A stretch of DNA of 64,000 nt from Tubulanus polymorphus (lineage: Eukaryota; Nemertea; Palaeonemertea; Tubulaniformes; Tubulanidae). Numbering within the stretch: the first letter of the stretch is position 1; each line of letters starts with the position of its first letter. Where the stretch lies: assembly GCF_964204645.1 (NCBI RefSeq), contig NC_134026.1, forward strand, positions 14,846,450 through 14,910,449, read 5' to 3'. The notes beneath the pieces are model-generated. The model saw only the letters and a list, made by a program, of their open reading frames with translations, was not told the origin of the DNA and did no database searches. The position numbers and the translations under genes were made by a program. Positions 45,438-57,225 of this stretch are shown piece by piece.

Positions 45438-46802
45438 ATTTTTAGCCCACTTGGGACTTTAGTCCTAGCAGGCTATTGCGTTAACTTTTCGTCGGTCCGT
45501 CCATCTGTACGAAATCCAGTTATTTTTGGAAGTTTTGAAGACGCTTCAATGTAATGTCTTGATATTTGGGTTACCCATGTATCTACCCTAGACACATCTT
45601 CAGCCTAAAACCTGGCCCTATCAGATTCAAGATGGCTGACTGGTAGCCATTGTTGTTTGCCAAAGTCAGCACTTTTTACACGTTTTTGAACTTTTTGAGG
45701 GAAATTTTGAAGACACTTTAATCAATTACCTCGATGGTTTGTATATATTTGAATCCCCCCAGCCCATCAGCATAACAAAATTGGGTCGACCGGACTCAAG
45801 ATGGCCGTCCTATGACCTTTTTAGTGCCCAAAAATGAATGCCCGAATTCTGAGTCCTGTAGCTTCCAACTGGTTTGCCATTTCTCATTTCAATTGCTGAT
45901 GGGTATTCTTTGGAAAGGGATGTTTTATACCTGAGATAGGTATTTTTGATCAGCCAATTATGACGCAATTGGCGGCCATCTTGGTGTCATCAGCACGCAT
46001 TGGTAGGTGGCAAAAAGTTTTTCGACATAATATTGATACCTAAAAATATTTTGTTACCACAATGAAAGTTGTAGCTTATAACGTGTTCTATGATTGTGGT
46101 GAGTTGCAAGGTCATTGCTTTTTGTTTATGGCCACCAGGGGGTGTTGAATAATACAATATCTTAGTATTTCTATATAATATTTGTACCAATGCATGTTTT
46201 GTTACCACAATCAATTGCAAAGTTGTAGCTCATGACATCGTCTATGATTGTGGCGAGTTTCATGGACATTAGTTTTTCTATATGGTCACTAGGGAGCGTT
46301 GAATAGTAGAATAACTTAGTATTTCCTTATTAGATTGGTACCTAGGCATATTTTGTTACTATGACCAATTGCAAAGTTGTAGCTCATGACATGTTCAATG
46401 ATTGTGGTGAGATTCAAGGTCATTGGCTTTAACTTAGTATTTCCTTATTAGATTGGTACCTAAGCATGTTTTGTTACTATGACCAATTGCAAAGTTGTAG
46501 CTCATGACATGTTCAATGATTGTGGTGAGATTCAAGGTCATTGGCTTTTGGATATGGTCACCAGGGGGGGTTAAATAATAGAATAACTTAATATTTCCAT
46601 ATTAAATTGGTAACAGGGCATATTTTGTTATCACAATCAATTACAAAATCGTAGCTGCTGACATGTTCTATGATTGTGGTTAGTTTCAAGGTCATTGGTT
46701 TTTGTATATGGTCACCAGGGACGTTGAATATTGAAATTGTTGGATTGTTGAGCATTTGAAACCATTATCCAAGGGGGCATGGTGTCCCTGGACCCCTAGT
46801 TT
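45438..46802 (+). mobile_element. Family A copy 8
   Basis: 5' hairpin partly mutated ('agtcctagcaggct'), otherwise a full-length copy ending 'gtccctggacccctagtt'. CTCF-like motifs at 46129 and 46283 are 154 bp apart; the one at 46555 has lost its GCG, and the last (46708) has a deletion. A partial unit is duplicated at about 46310-46550. It lies inside the TGGCCA-rich right end of the 5.6-kb element. Confidence 0.87.
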
Positions 46803-46881
46803 CCTTGGCCATTTTTTCCTAGGCAAATACCTTGGCCATTTTTCCCTGGCCATTCTTTCGTTGGCCATTTTTCCATTCACC

Positions 46882-47560
46882 CTTATTTACATTAGCTTTT
46901 ACGTAATGAATGCACAGATTAAATATACATAACATATACCTACGACAATAATAATCAAAAAATGAATCACGAATCCATAAAAGAAAGTCTGACATTAGCA
47001 TGAAATTCTTAAAAAATTTTCTTATTTACCCGAAGATGATATCGGTTAATTGATTCATCTTATATTTAGATCATCGGAAATTAAAAACTTAATGCACATT
47101 GCTCTATGCAATTCATGATATCAAAGCAACAATTAGATGACTAGTTTATGAGATATTTTTGACAAGCTAGTTTGTTGTAATTAAAACAATCAAAGGTTTG
47201 GCTGCAATTTTGCCCACAAATTTGAGTAGTTTTTGACGAGTTAGTTTGCTAGGATTCGTGATATCAAAGCTACAGTCAGATGAATAGTTTATGTGAAGTT
47301 TTTGACAAACCAGTTAGTTGTAATTAATAGAATCAAAGGTTTAGCAGGTATGGTACCCTGACACATTTGAGTAGTTTTTGATGAGTTAGTTTGCTAGGAT
47401 TCATGATATCAAAGCAACAGTCAGATAAATAGTTTATGAGAAGTTTTTGTTGTAATCAATGGAATCGAAAGGTTTAGTAGGAACCTTTCCCACAAATTTG
47501 AGTAGTTTTCGACAAGTAAGTTTGCTGTTATTCATCAATTTACCCCTCTGGCATTATCTC
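46882..47560. repeat. Inverted-repeat element R6, copy 2 (right part) with internal tandem units
   Basis: It continues 'cttatttacattagctttta' after the 5.6-kb insertion. From about 47085 a ~115-125-bp unit ('gagtagtttttgacgagtta', 'gatatcaaagcaacag') repeats about three and a half times. The end 'tttacccctctggcattatc' matches the family terminus. Confidence 0.65.
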
Positions 47561-47660
47561 CAAACCAAAAACTGGCAAAAATGTACAAGACCCAAAATGC
47601 TAATTGCATCCATAATGTGAAGCTTGAAGCTATTACTTTCTAATGGAATGAATTCGTTGC

Positions 47661-48711
47661 TTAACCCTATGTCGCTTCCATAGCTTGACGATAATTCATA
47701 TTTTATTAAACCTTTCAATACCACATAGTGTCTCCGCTGCTGTACCGGAGGGAATTTAAGGGTTTATAGGGGTATATTTGAAACTTCATAGAATAGTTAC
47801 CAAGGTATCCGAGACAGAAAATTTATATAGCATGTTGTTGATAACTTTTGGGCCAACAATGTAGACATAAATAATTTTGATATAAGTGAACTTGAGGTCA
47901 AGGTCACATACTCCAAGATGGCCGCCATGAAAAATATTCACGAAAAAGTTTCAGATAAACTGCTCTGTCTCCCAGCAAAATGCACTGATCTATTCAATTC
48001 CAACTGAAATTGTATGCCATATATCCTTACTTTATGTAGTGAAAATTTTAAAGCAATAGAACAACTGAAAAATTATTTTTCCACTCATATATCAACTTCT
48101 CCACCGATGTCGGTAGGCCGGATGTAAGGGGTTTCATTGGGGTATAATTTCAGGCCTCGGAAAATTGTAACCTATGTATTTGACACTGATACATTGTATA
48201 CCATGGTGTTGATAACCATTGGGCTTACAAATAAGACAAATTATTTGGATATATGTGACCTTGAGGATGGACAGTTTCTGGTTCTTCATTATTGTTATTT
48301 GTGTCCGTTGCCATGACAACCGTATCAACAGGGTCTTAAAAAATTGTCACTGATTTCATTTTCATCATCAAAATCATTGCCGGCACTATAAACCTATTTT
48401 CTGACTAAGTCTCATCATCTGAACTGCTGCTGTCATATTCGTTGTCACTCTCAATTTGTTCACTACCAAATTCCAAGTCACCAGCATCACTGTCAGCATC
48501 ATATACGAGCTGCTGAACCGTTTCATCCAGCCAAATTGTTTTTTCCTGGCTGTTGCCATCTTAGTTTTATGCAGATGGCAGCACCGGCTGATACTGATAG
48601 ATATGCCCTTCTAGAAGAAGGGTTAAGTGATACCGTATCATAGACGGTACGGGTATGCTAGCTTGACAATTTGTACTGTATGCCATACGGTAGTGGTATT
48701 GTAAGGGTTAA
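47661..48711 (-). mobile_element. piggyBac-type element, internally deleted
   Basis: TTAA at 47661-47664 and 48708-48711 with ends TTAACCCTATG and, in reverse complement, TTAACCCTTACAA. Near the right end, on the - strand (about 48405-48560), is an acidic stretch WLDETVQQLVYDADSDAGDL with GSEQIESDNEYDSSSSDDET, typical of the N-terminal region of piggyBac transposases. A frameshift in an A-run separates it from the ATG at about 48560. The catalytic part is missing. Confidence 0.6.
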
Positions 48712-49072
48712 GATGCTACAACCTGTACTTGAAAAAGTGAAATTCGATCGCTGTCTTTTTAAACATAGGTTAAATAAAGTTGAAGTTTCATATCCCTGTC
48801 TCTGCACCTCAAAAAATAGAATAATAATGTACAGTCAACACCCGATCGACTGCCCTCCTAAATCACACAACCCCCCTTATCGTTTTCTCTATGTACATCT
48901 TAATGTAAATACATGGTAAACACCCCCGATATACTGACTAACTCTCTATACCACCAAAATCATTTGGCACCTGTGGGCGGTATATCGGGTGCTGGCTATA
49001 TTTGAATAAAAATGTAATTTTTAGAAAATTGCTGCATTTAAATTATTTTCTGTGACAAATTGGTCATATAAA

Positions 49073-49691
49073 GTACCGTATTTTCCGGCTAGTAAGCCGA
49101 TTTTCTATTCCCAGATTTTTACCCCAAAATATCATGATCGGCTTATTGGACGGATACGATCTGACCTAAATAATTACTTCCCAAACTATGTCAATCTAAT
49201 GCTCCTGAAGATCATCAAAATGAATAAGAGTGTTCCATTTTTGTTTGAGGTCATTATTTATTACCAATAATGTATTTAGAACTATTTTGTTACTTTGTTT
49301 CTTTCATCACCTCACAGCAGCAATCTAATACCGCAGTGCTAGTACATTTATATATACGCGTGTCAGCAGTCAGTCGCGTGTTTGCAGTGTTTGCGAATGT
49401 AGGTTATAATATATGGTTCTGTGTGTTAAGAATCACCTGAGCGAGTCTATATATAGCAGTGACTTGGCAATGATAGTATACACAGCACTCTCACACATCG
49501 GTAGGCGCGTATTGTCAGCCTCATACATCGTCAATTAAGACAAACTAATTGACAAATCAGTGAATTGAAATCTCCTGATGAAGGGCCTCGGCTTATTGGG
49601 CAAAGCATTAAGAAATCCATGTATTTTAGGCTGAAAAAAACTGCCCTCGGCTTATTGGCCGAGTCGGTTTAATCGCCGGAAAATACGGTAC
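49073..49691. mobile_element. MITE with perfect 17-bp inverted ends
   Basis: GTACCGTATTTTCCGGC (49073-49089) and its exact reverse complement (49675-49691). Inside, 'ggcttattggacgg'/'ctcggcttattgg' recurs. Ends resemble the 27812-28436 MITE. No ORF with a recognisable domain. If GTAC is counted as flank rather than end, it could be a 4-bp target duplication. Confidence 0.8.
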
Positions 49692-49994
49692 GCTAAGGAA
49701 GTGAAAACTACGACTGATAGGAAAGCTGTAGTCAAAATTACCTTAAAAGTTAGAATAGGATCTAGAAAAACGGCAGAAACTGCTTTTTTATTGGCTCTAC
49801 TACCACTCAAACTACTGGCAGAAATAATTACTTCTAATAAACGATTTTTACCAAAGTTCTTTTTGTTTTTATTAATGAGCGATAGTTTACTCAGCATACG
49901 CTCACGTATTGCTGAAAAAACTGCTCCGCGAATCTCGGAAACGTTAGCAAAACTATGCAGGTGGCGCCCCAGTACGGGCCGCAAAAGCTGATAG

Positions 49995-50360
49995 ATGAAA
50001 ACAGAAACAACTTTATGCGAAATCATGATGTATTTGTGAATGCAAATTCCTTACTGAACGAATTGATGCATAATATTCACAGATAAATTGATTATTAACA
50101 AAATTACGGACCATAATGCCGCACTGAGAGAAGTTTGACTTACAGTGTCAGTAGTAGTTATTTTTAAACATTTTCTTGCCAACTGAGCATTCAAAACCCA
50201 AGCGCGAAGCAATTAACTGCAATAATTCAGGGCTCGACCCCGTAATGCCTGAAATGCTGATCGTCATCGAATGAGGATGTGCCACATTGGAAATAGCCAT
50301 TACCTTCCAAAATATGAAAGTCGTTCATGGGTTCAAGATTGTTCTAAGTGCTCGGAAAAC
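49995..50360. repeat. Interspersed repeat R2, longer copy
   Basis: The first part matches 32335-32540 ('gctgatagatgaaaaca', 'attcacagat', 'cattttcttgccaa') and the later part matches 12220-12360 ('ggatgtgccacattggaaat'). It links two fragments seen separately elsewhere. Confidence 0.65.
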
Positions 50361-51212
50361 GATTTCTAATTTCTAAAATCTTCTAAAATTCATATTTCCT
50401 AAAAAGAATGTATATATGTAATTCTGTTACCAGACTACTTTTGTAATTCCATTATCATCTTATTGAAAAAGCGGAAGCCAACTAGGGCATTCTCTTAAAA
50501 AGTACACATCGTTCTAAATATGAATAAAGAAAAATCTAAATATGAATAAAGAAAAATCTAGTTTTCTTAAAAATCTGGTGATAACTTGCCTCTCAGTGAA
50601 AGTTAACCATGTTTTTATAGCAACAAAATTACGGGAGAACTGGGAATTGTGGCACAGAGATTTTTTATTCCCCATTAACGTTCACTCAATTTGTGAGAGT
50701 GGAATATTGAAATAAACTTATCCAGTGATTATATTACGGTGGAAAACTCTATACAAAGTGATTCGTTTGACAAGTAAACCAAGCTCAAAGTAGTCGGCTA
50801 TTATTCATACGAAATTTCTCGTGAAATACCTCCTCTTGCCATGTTGAAAAAAATTCTGAAATGCTTTATAAGCAGGTTCAACATGCTAAAATTCTGAGAG
50901 CCTACGATGTTTTCTACTTGAAAATCACAATTTAGATCAATTTCATGAAATTAAGTGATTTACTGAAATCGAGTTTCTCATTTGGCATTGCCCACCCAGT
51001 GTTCTCACTGAGGGGTTTTATAACGGCGGCCTGCCATGTTACAGCACTTAGCCGCCATGCAAATAAAAGATACGCCATGCTTAAAAAAATGATTGGGAGT
51101 GTATTTACTTATCTTGCTTTCTAAGACTGTCAGGTTCACCTGCTCAATTTTATTACGGAGGCATCAATAATTGTATAAACACAGACTTCGTAGCTCCATG
51201 TCACTTGGTTAA

Positions 51213-51658
51213 CCCTTTCACGACCGCACTATATGTTCTCTAATGGCCCGGGCATTTTTTCCAAAACCTTCAAAACCCCAAAATACGCAGAATAGGGCTT
51301 ATATCATGTTTATAATGCATGCACGTAATGTCCCTAGTGTTTGTCTTTCGATTCTGATCAGTTTTGGCCAAAGTTTTGTTATCATTTCTAACGCCAGGGG
51401 GAGCTTAGGGGGTCTTTCAGGCCTGGTCCAGGCCTGGCAATTTGACCCCCAAACGGCCCACAACATCCCTTTGGAATGACATCACCATTGTAATTTTGCT
51501 TCACTGGATGCTGCTGTTGATATGAACGACAGTACGACAACTTCCATAAGTTTATCTACTCTGCTGTGAAAGATAATTCCATCCGGTATGTCATACCGGA
51601 CTGGGCTATTCCGTGATTTCTGTATCCGGAATGTCATACCGGATAGGTCGTGAAAGGG
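51213..51658. mobile_element. piggyBac-type MITE with TTAA duplication
   Basis: TTAA (51209-51212 and 51659-51662) flanks CCCTTTCACGACC and GGTCGTGAAAGGG. Two inner 'ccggtatgtcataccgg'-like palindromes are near the right end. The 446-bp body has no conserved ORF. Confidence 0.88.
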
Positions 51659-52225
51659 TTAAGACTATCTGTCAAAAATTGTAAAGTTATGCGGGAGCGC
51701 AAATGCGTGCTGGTGGTATGAATATACGGTGATTTCCCGTGTATTAAAAATGCCAACAAAGGTCACACCGCTGCGTTTTGCACACGCTGAATAGACGATC
51801 CAGCAGCCCCAACTTTTCTAGTTTCCTATCGAGATGAAAAACTTTATCAAAGTCACGAAAAAATATTTTCCAAATCGAAATTAATAAATGCTTTCTAAGC
51901 TTTAATGATAAAATTAAATTGTATTAATAGATATGTAATCATGGAACTATTAAATGCACGTCAGATCTGCGCCTCCAGCAAACTACCCACAATTGCTGCT
52001 AAATAAAAATTACCGAATTTTAAACTAGTTGATTATGGCCCCCAAGTGCTGGGAAATGCATCTGAGCACCAAAAACTTTTCTGGGAACCCTTGCTCCTGA
52101 GTTGGGCAAGCACCGTAGGCGCCCGTTTTTTGAGCACCGCCATACTTTAATTTCAACCCAGAGAGAACACTGGTCAACATACTTTTTCATTGCCTTTTGA
52201 ATTACGATTTTTCATTATCTTTTAG

Positions 52226-52373
52226 GGAGAAGATAAATATACTTTCATAGAAGACTGCAAGAATCCTCTGTCAGTGACTCTGTTGATTAAAGGTCCCAAC
52301 AAGCATACATTAACACAAATAAAAGATGCTATTCATGATGGACTTCGTGCAGTGAAAAATGCTATAGAAGATG
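52226..52373 (+). CDS. CCT6: CCT6 exon, residues ~356-405
   Basis: [20 protein letters not shown] then [20 protein letters not shown] and RAVKNAIED, ending in G of a split codon before donor gtaatg; acceptor atcttttag. The [17 protein letters not shown] block and the DGLRAVKNA helix are diagnostic of CCT6 and return to the equatorial domain. Confidence 0.97.
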
Positions 52374-53969
52374 GTAATGTTTTTGCTTATTTAAAACATG
52401 AACATAATAGGTTTAGGATATGGGACCTATGTACACGTAACGTTACATTCGTGTATTGCAATGATATTACACTCCTCGAGGTGACCTATAGGAGACAATT
52501 CTCATCTGTCTGGATTGCTCTCTATCTACCACAGGTCCATCCATTAACTTTGCAAAATACTTTTATCTGACGCTCAGACTTTCGCAAGACCTGTGGGCTT
52601 CAAGTCATTATACTTCAAATTTACCTCAGATGTGCCAACAGCCCATTGAAATTTCTAAAGTTTCATTGAATTCTGCCCCATCTGGCTTTGATATCTGCTG
52701 GGAGTCAATAAATTACTTTTAAAAAACTACATTTCCTCAGTTTTCAAACGCCTCTTTTCATCCCATGATTAGATTTCAACGGTTTGTCGCGGGCAGTGAA
52801 TTGAAAAAAGTCACAGCGTGAATAGCTATGAATTTCTGATAAAGGCAGTGAAATTGGAGTGGCAGTGAACCTTACAAATTGTTCAGTTTGTAAGAATAAA
52901 TTCTTTATCAAACTAGTCATAGTGTATTTAGTAATCAATCAGCATCGCACAGTCTACAGAATATCAATTGATTTCTCTTTGATCCGGATAGGCCTATGTT
53001 GTAACGTTTTAAAGCGATCTTGAAAAGCCTGAACAAGCCTGACATCTATGTTTTTATGGACTTTCGCTTTACTGAAGTCCATTTTGTTATCGCATATGAA
53101 ACTTTCTTCCTTTGGTACAAAATAATTTCCAAACGAGACTTGGTTTCTCTTCAGAACTTTTAGAACATTCAATGCAGTAATAAAAGCTCTAACCTATTGA
53201 ATCTCATCGGAATCTGTTGCTTATTTATCAATTTAGTTTGTCATTTGTTGTTGGAACTACATTTCGTTTCGGAAGAACACATGCCCTTTTACGAATATTC
53301 ATGCTTCACACACGTGCTTGTCACAGACTTGCTGCTCTGTGATGTATTGATCTGTGCATGTATATGAAAACCTAGTTAAAGTTTTTCTGGAAACTGCAAA
53401 TGATTCAAATGCCAGGGTTCGTCATGGCTGGCCGTGAAAAGCAGTGAATTTTATAGAAAGGAGTAAAATTGGGAACTTGGAAATTGTTCAATTTACGAAA
53501 ATAAATTGTCTAACAAACTTCGTACACAGTGTATAGAAATTGTCACACCATATAGAACGTGCAGAGTGTCTCTTTGAGTCAGTGGGGAAAACCCGCTATT
53601 CATGATGAATTGTCATGCAGTTGTGTGTGATGGAGATCGTATCAATAGACAGATTGTCATGAAAACTTCTGGACTCATTCAATGGGGACATCTTAGTCTT
53701 TTTTGATTACTTGGAGCATGGATTCTCTGAAATTTTGCTAAAAATTTCATGCCGAAGATAGGTAGGCCTATGCATTTCCTTTCATAATTCGAAAAAGACA
53801 TTTTTATCGGGTGAAGCCCGAGATGTAATTGGTCCAAAAATCGAATTTTTGCTGACAAATGAGGTTATAACTTTGACACGAAGTCATGCAATCTATTATG
53901 TTTATGCTCAAAATGTAGCTTCATCATGCCGTTAAAATCTGTTGGAAATGGAATTTTGAATATCCGTAC
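52374..53969. other. Intron without recognised features
   Basis: No inverted-repeat element or coding exon was recognised. Short frames here lack similarity to anything I know. Confidence 0.45.
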
Positions 53970-53975
53970 ATTTAA

Positions 53976-54350
53976 CAGGGATGAAAATCTTCCGACCATA
54001 GACGGATTTCCGACCTTTTCTAACATTTTCTTTATTCCTGAGACCAGTATAAATCACCTCTATCGCTTTAATCATCTTAATCGCGGGCGTCACATCGGAG
54101 CGCTCCGTAGTAAGGAGTGCTCCTTAAGGCGGTTTTTGGCAGTTGTTAGCACAACTGTGGAGTCGGAGAAACCAATATGGCGTCTCATTCAAAAAGCGGC
54201 TCTAATTCAGGCCCAAACTATTAGGGCCTAACATTTTGACCAAAAGGAAGTAAGTTTTTTGGCTACAAGTTACTGATTTTTGTTCCCCCAAAAAATTTTT
54301 TTTTTGAAAATATTTTCCGACTTTTTCAATATGGGCCGTTTTCATCCCTG
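53976..54350. mobile_element. hAT-like MITE, 6-bp target duplication (ATTTAA)
   Basis: Ends CAGGGATGAAAATC and GTTTTCATCCCTG, flanked by ATTTAA at 53970-53975 and 54351-54356. Same family as 20619-20943, slightly longer. A 5' end of another copy is at 63322. Confidence 0.88.
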
Positions 54351-54712
54351 ATTTAAGAGAAATTAACGAATTTGTGGCGATTTTTAAAGAAATTTCAAGA
54401 AGCATTTTGTTTCATAAAACGGCTAGAAGGCCGATGTACAACGTTACATTGAAGTAAAATAACTGCTCCCTGCTTTTGGCTGAGCTCTCGCTGTCAATCA
54501 ATGTAAGGGCATATTCGATTGACGCAGACAAACCGGTCTTTTAATCTTCTCATCTATTAATCTGCTCGGTTCTAGTTTCTCATTTCCCAGTCATGGGAGA
54601 GACTAATATGTTTATTTTTAATTTGATAGCTGTAGTATCGATTCCGTCTCCCCATATCTATTTCATTATGCAAATAACCGAAGATTCAATCGATACGCTA
54701 CTTCACGGAAGA

Positions 54713-55871
54713 CAGGGCTGCCAATGTCTCCGATTTCGGCGGAGTTTGCTACGGTAAAACCAGTAGAACTCCGGTGCTACGGGAGTGGTGAAAAAACTAC
54801 GCTCGAGCGTCGGTCTCATTCCGGTACTCCGCCGAAGAGTCAATCGAATACGCCCATAATCAATTTCACTCCGGTGTTCCGTTAGAATGCCAATTGAATA
54901 CGCTCAAATTTATTTCGCTCCGGTGTTCCGTTAGAATGCCAATCGAATACGCTCACATCAATTTTGTCATTGTTAAATCCTATCCACAGAACGGTAGTCT
55001 TTGGTTTGTGCGCATGCGCAATTATCAATAAGCGATCATGAAATGTGATAGTCGGAGGTTGGATTTAGTGTTCACCTGTTAACATGGCGGCATCGTCGTC
55101 TGATTTTGATTTTTCGGCAAACGAATCGAATTCCGATGATGATGAAAGCAAATCGGAAGAAGGTGAAGTAACTGCGAGGAAGAGAAAATCCAAACAAGGG
55201 ACTAGTAACGAACAACAGAATAAAAAAACCCGTGTCGCCAATCAAAAATTCAGAGCAGAATATACGTCCAAGTATCCGTGCATTGTTCCATCTCAAATAT
55301 CAAATAGTAATGCACTGTGTACTGTCTGTAACCTTGATTTTCTTGTTACACACGGTGGGTTGACAGATGTCAGGAGACATTGTGAAGAAAGCAAATGTCA
55401 CGAAGCTAAGACAAAAGCGTCTATAATCACTCGCTATTTCACCTCAAATACTCCAACAGCAGACGAATTGGTAACCCTAAGGGCGGAGGTGATGTTTATT
55501 AATTTTTTGGTCGTACACAACATAGCTTTTGCAGTATCAGATCATGCTACGCGACTCTTTAAAAAGATGTTCAAAAATCTAAAAGGTATTTTTTGATAGC
55601 AATGATAGCAATAATGCGTAAATCTTATGTGTGTATATATCTTTGTGAAGGAGAGTTTAACAATCAATTTTTTAATAAATACAAACATAATTTTATCATT
55701 ATTTCGTGTTTTTCTTGGTATTATCTGGTCGTTTCGGCTGCTACTGAGAATCAATGATTTGCTACTATCACTAGAATGTTTGATTTTGCCCTGCTACTGA
55801 CTGAAATAAGAAAACTACTATCAAAATTGTATTGTGTTACTACAAAAAGAATTGTGAAGTTGGCAGCTCTG
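54713..55871 (+). mobile_element. hAT-like element with zinc-finger ORF, 6-bp duplication (GGAAGA)
   Basis: Ends CAGGGCTGCCAA and TTGGCAGCTCTG, flanked by GGAAGA at 54707-54712 and 55872-55877. Near the left end a 49-bp unit ('ctccggtgttccgttagaat') occurs about twice (54862-54955), a likely transposase-binding subterminal repeat. It encodes only the N-terminal domain of a transposase, so it is an internal-deletion derivative. Confidence 0.85.
55084..55596 (+). CDS. Truncated hAT transposase, BED-like zinc finger N-terminus
   Basis: 170 residues. An acidic/serine-rich start (SANESNSDDDESKSEEGE) and a basic patch (RKRKSKQ) precede a zinc-finger-like block YPCIVPSQ...CTVCNLDFLVTHGG with RRHCEESKCH, consistent with a BED-type finger (CxxC ... 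HxxxxxCH). It then reads NFLVVHNIAFAVSDHATRLF, the conserved segment after BED in hAT transposases. The frame stops where the catalytic RNase-H-like domain should begin. It resembles in kind the missing 5' half of the gene at 1-1782. It could act as a DNA-binding competitor of full transposase, by analogy. Confidence 0.8.
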   Translation: MAASSSDFDFSANESNSDDDESKSEEGEVTARKRKSKQGTSNEQQNKKTRVANQKFRAEYTSKYPCIVPSQISNSNALCTVCNLDFLVTHGGLTDVRRHCEESKCHEAKTKASIITRYFTSNTPTADELVTLRAEVMFINFLVVHNIAFAVSDHATRLFKKMFKNLKGIF

Positions 55872-55879
55872 GGAAGATT

Positions 55880-57050
55880 ATGCGCGCACAATTGAATAGG
55901 CCCAAACCTCGTCTCGCTTCAAGTTTTTAGTTAGCGATATTTTACTTACTAAACAACGGCACGCATAATCCTATAAGTATGATATCCTGACAATGTGTTG
56001 AATTCGATAAAACCTCACTTTGAACGCTGAAGATCAATAGAAATGTCAAAAAACTACCAAAAATCACAAATTTATCGATGACGCTCGAAGCAGCTAACGG
56101 AAGTAATGACTGGTGCCGGGTGTCATCACTTTATTGTTGAGTTCAAGACTCTAAGGTGAATTGATTGCAGGCTACACTGATAAATATGAAATAATATTAT
56201 GAAATAAAATTGATTTTTGAAGGACTACACTCCTAGATTCATAGTAGAAATATGAAAAGTACCAGGACTCCAACCAGCAATCGAAATTGGGCCGTCAAGT
56301 GCTGCCACCATGTGATACCTGGCAACCAGTCTTTACATCTTCAGCTGTTGCAAAATGTTTTTTGATAATTTAAGGACACTTATAGTGATTTCTAGCCTTT
56401 GCAGTGGGTTTTATCATATCCAACGTAACGGTAGGTTATCATATTTAAAGGATTACGCGTGACGATATATAGTAAGTAGAATATCGCTGATTGAAAACTT
56501 GAAGCGAGAGATTTTCATTGCAAATGAACTAGAGCATTGCGGATTTAGATTCCAATTTCCGGTTCTGACTAGCGCCATCAAACGATTAATTCAAGAACTT
56601 GCCGTATCGCTGCGATGATTGCTGATTAGATTTCGATGATGTTGTTCACCGAAATCAGCAGATTTTACACATCCATGAAGTGTTCAAGGAAAACCATAAA
56701 GATGCATCAATCAGATGGCGCCTATACATTACAAAGATAACATTCTGCGCCCGAGATATTAAGATCCGTGGATCTCTTGTTTCTTGATATTTTCGGTCCT
56801 TATTCCGATCTAATTATCTGTAAAAAGTCAGTCTTCTCCCATCAGTTGAATTCAATCCAAAAGTTTTCACTATTTTTCATTTGTTCTGCTTATAATCTCT
56901 AATCTAGAGTAGCGATGTTTAATTTTGATGCTGATTAAACATGCACTCATTTAGGAAAGTCCATATTAAGAATTTCATTTCTTGTTATATTTCTGGCCTG
57001 GAAAATCCTGGAATTTGAAGTGTATCTGAAGTCACTCCAGAAAAGCCTGA
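55880..57050. other. Intron without recognised features
   Basis: No exon, repeat terminus or RNA gene recognised on either strand. Confidence 0.45.
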
Positions 57051-57059
57051 AATTTCATA

Positions 57060-57225
57060 TTCCATCAATTTTACCTTCATGACGTATGAAGGTTATAAGA
57101 TGGTAGTGAGTTAATGACTTCATTTTCGTGTCACCACTAATAACTTGTTTGTGGGAGTTCAGATGAAGATTTGTTAAACGAATAAGTACTTTAATCTTAT
57201 AAATGCAGAGTGTGAAATTTCGCCT
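57060..57225. repeat. Interspersed repeat R7, copy 1
   Basis: 'ttttaccttcatgacgta', 'agatggtagtgagt', 'ataacttgtttgtgggagtt' and 'aatgcagagtgtgaaatttc' match 60093-60240. It abuts repeat R3. Confidence 0.75.

Larger units (their letters stand above)
41285..46881. mobile_element. 5.6-kb inverted-repeat element, 9-bp target duplication, MULE-like
   Basis: The 9-bp sequence CTTATTTAC flanks both sides (41276-41284 and 46882-46890). The adjacent uninterrupted paralogue at 40689-40720 shows CTTATTTAC once, so the insertion and its duplication are directly supported. Ends are inverted and rich in TGGCCA: 'gaatgtaggaaaaaatggcc' against 'ggccatttttccattcaccc'. A 9-bp duplication with extended inverted ends is typical of Mutator-like elements. 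Two family A copies sit inside; no transposase was recognised. Confidence 0.72.

Noticed and set aside
49652-50026. Frame of about 124 codons on the - strand and a 96-codon frame on the + strand
   Set aside because: The region spans the boundary of a MITE and repeat R2. No domain, splice context or conservation supports either strand.
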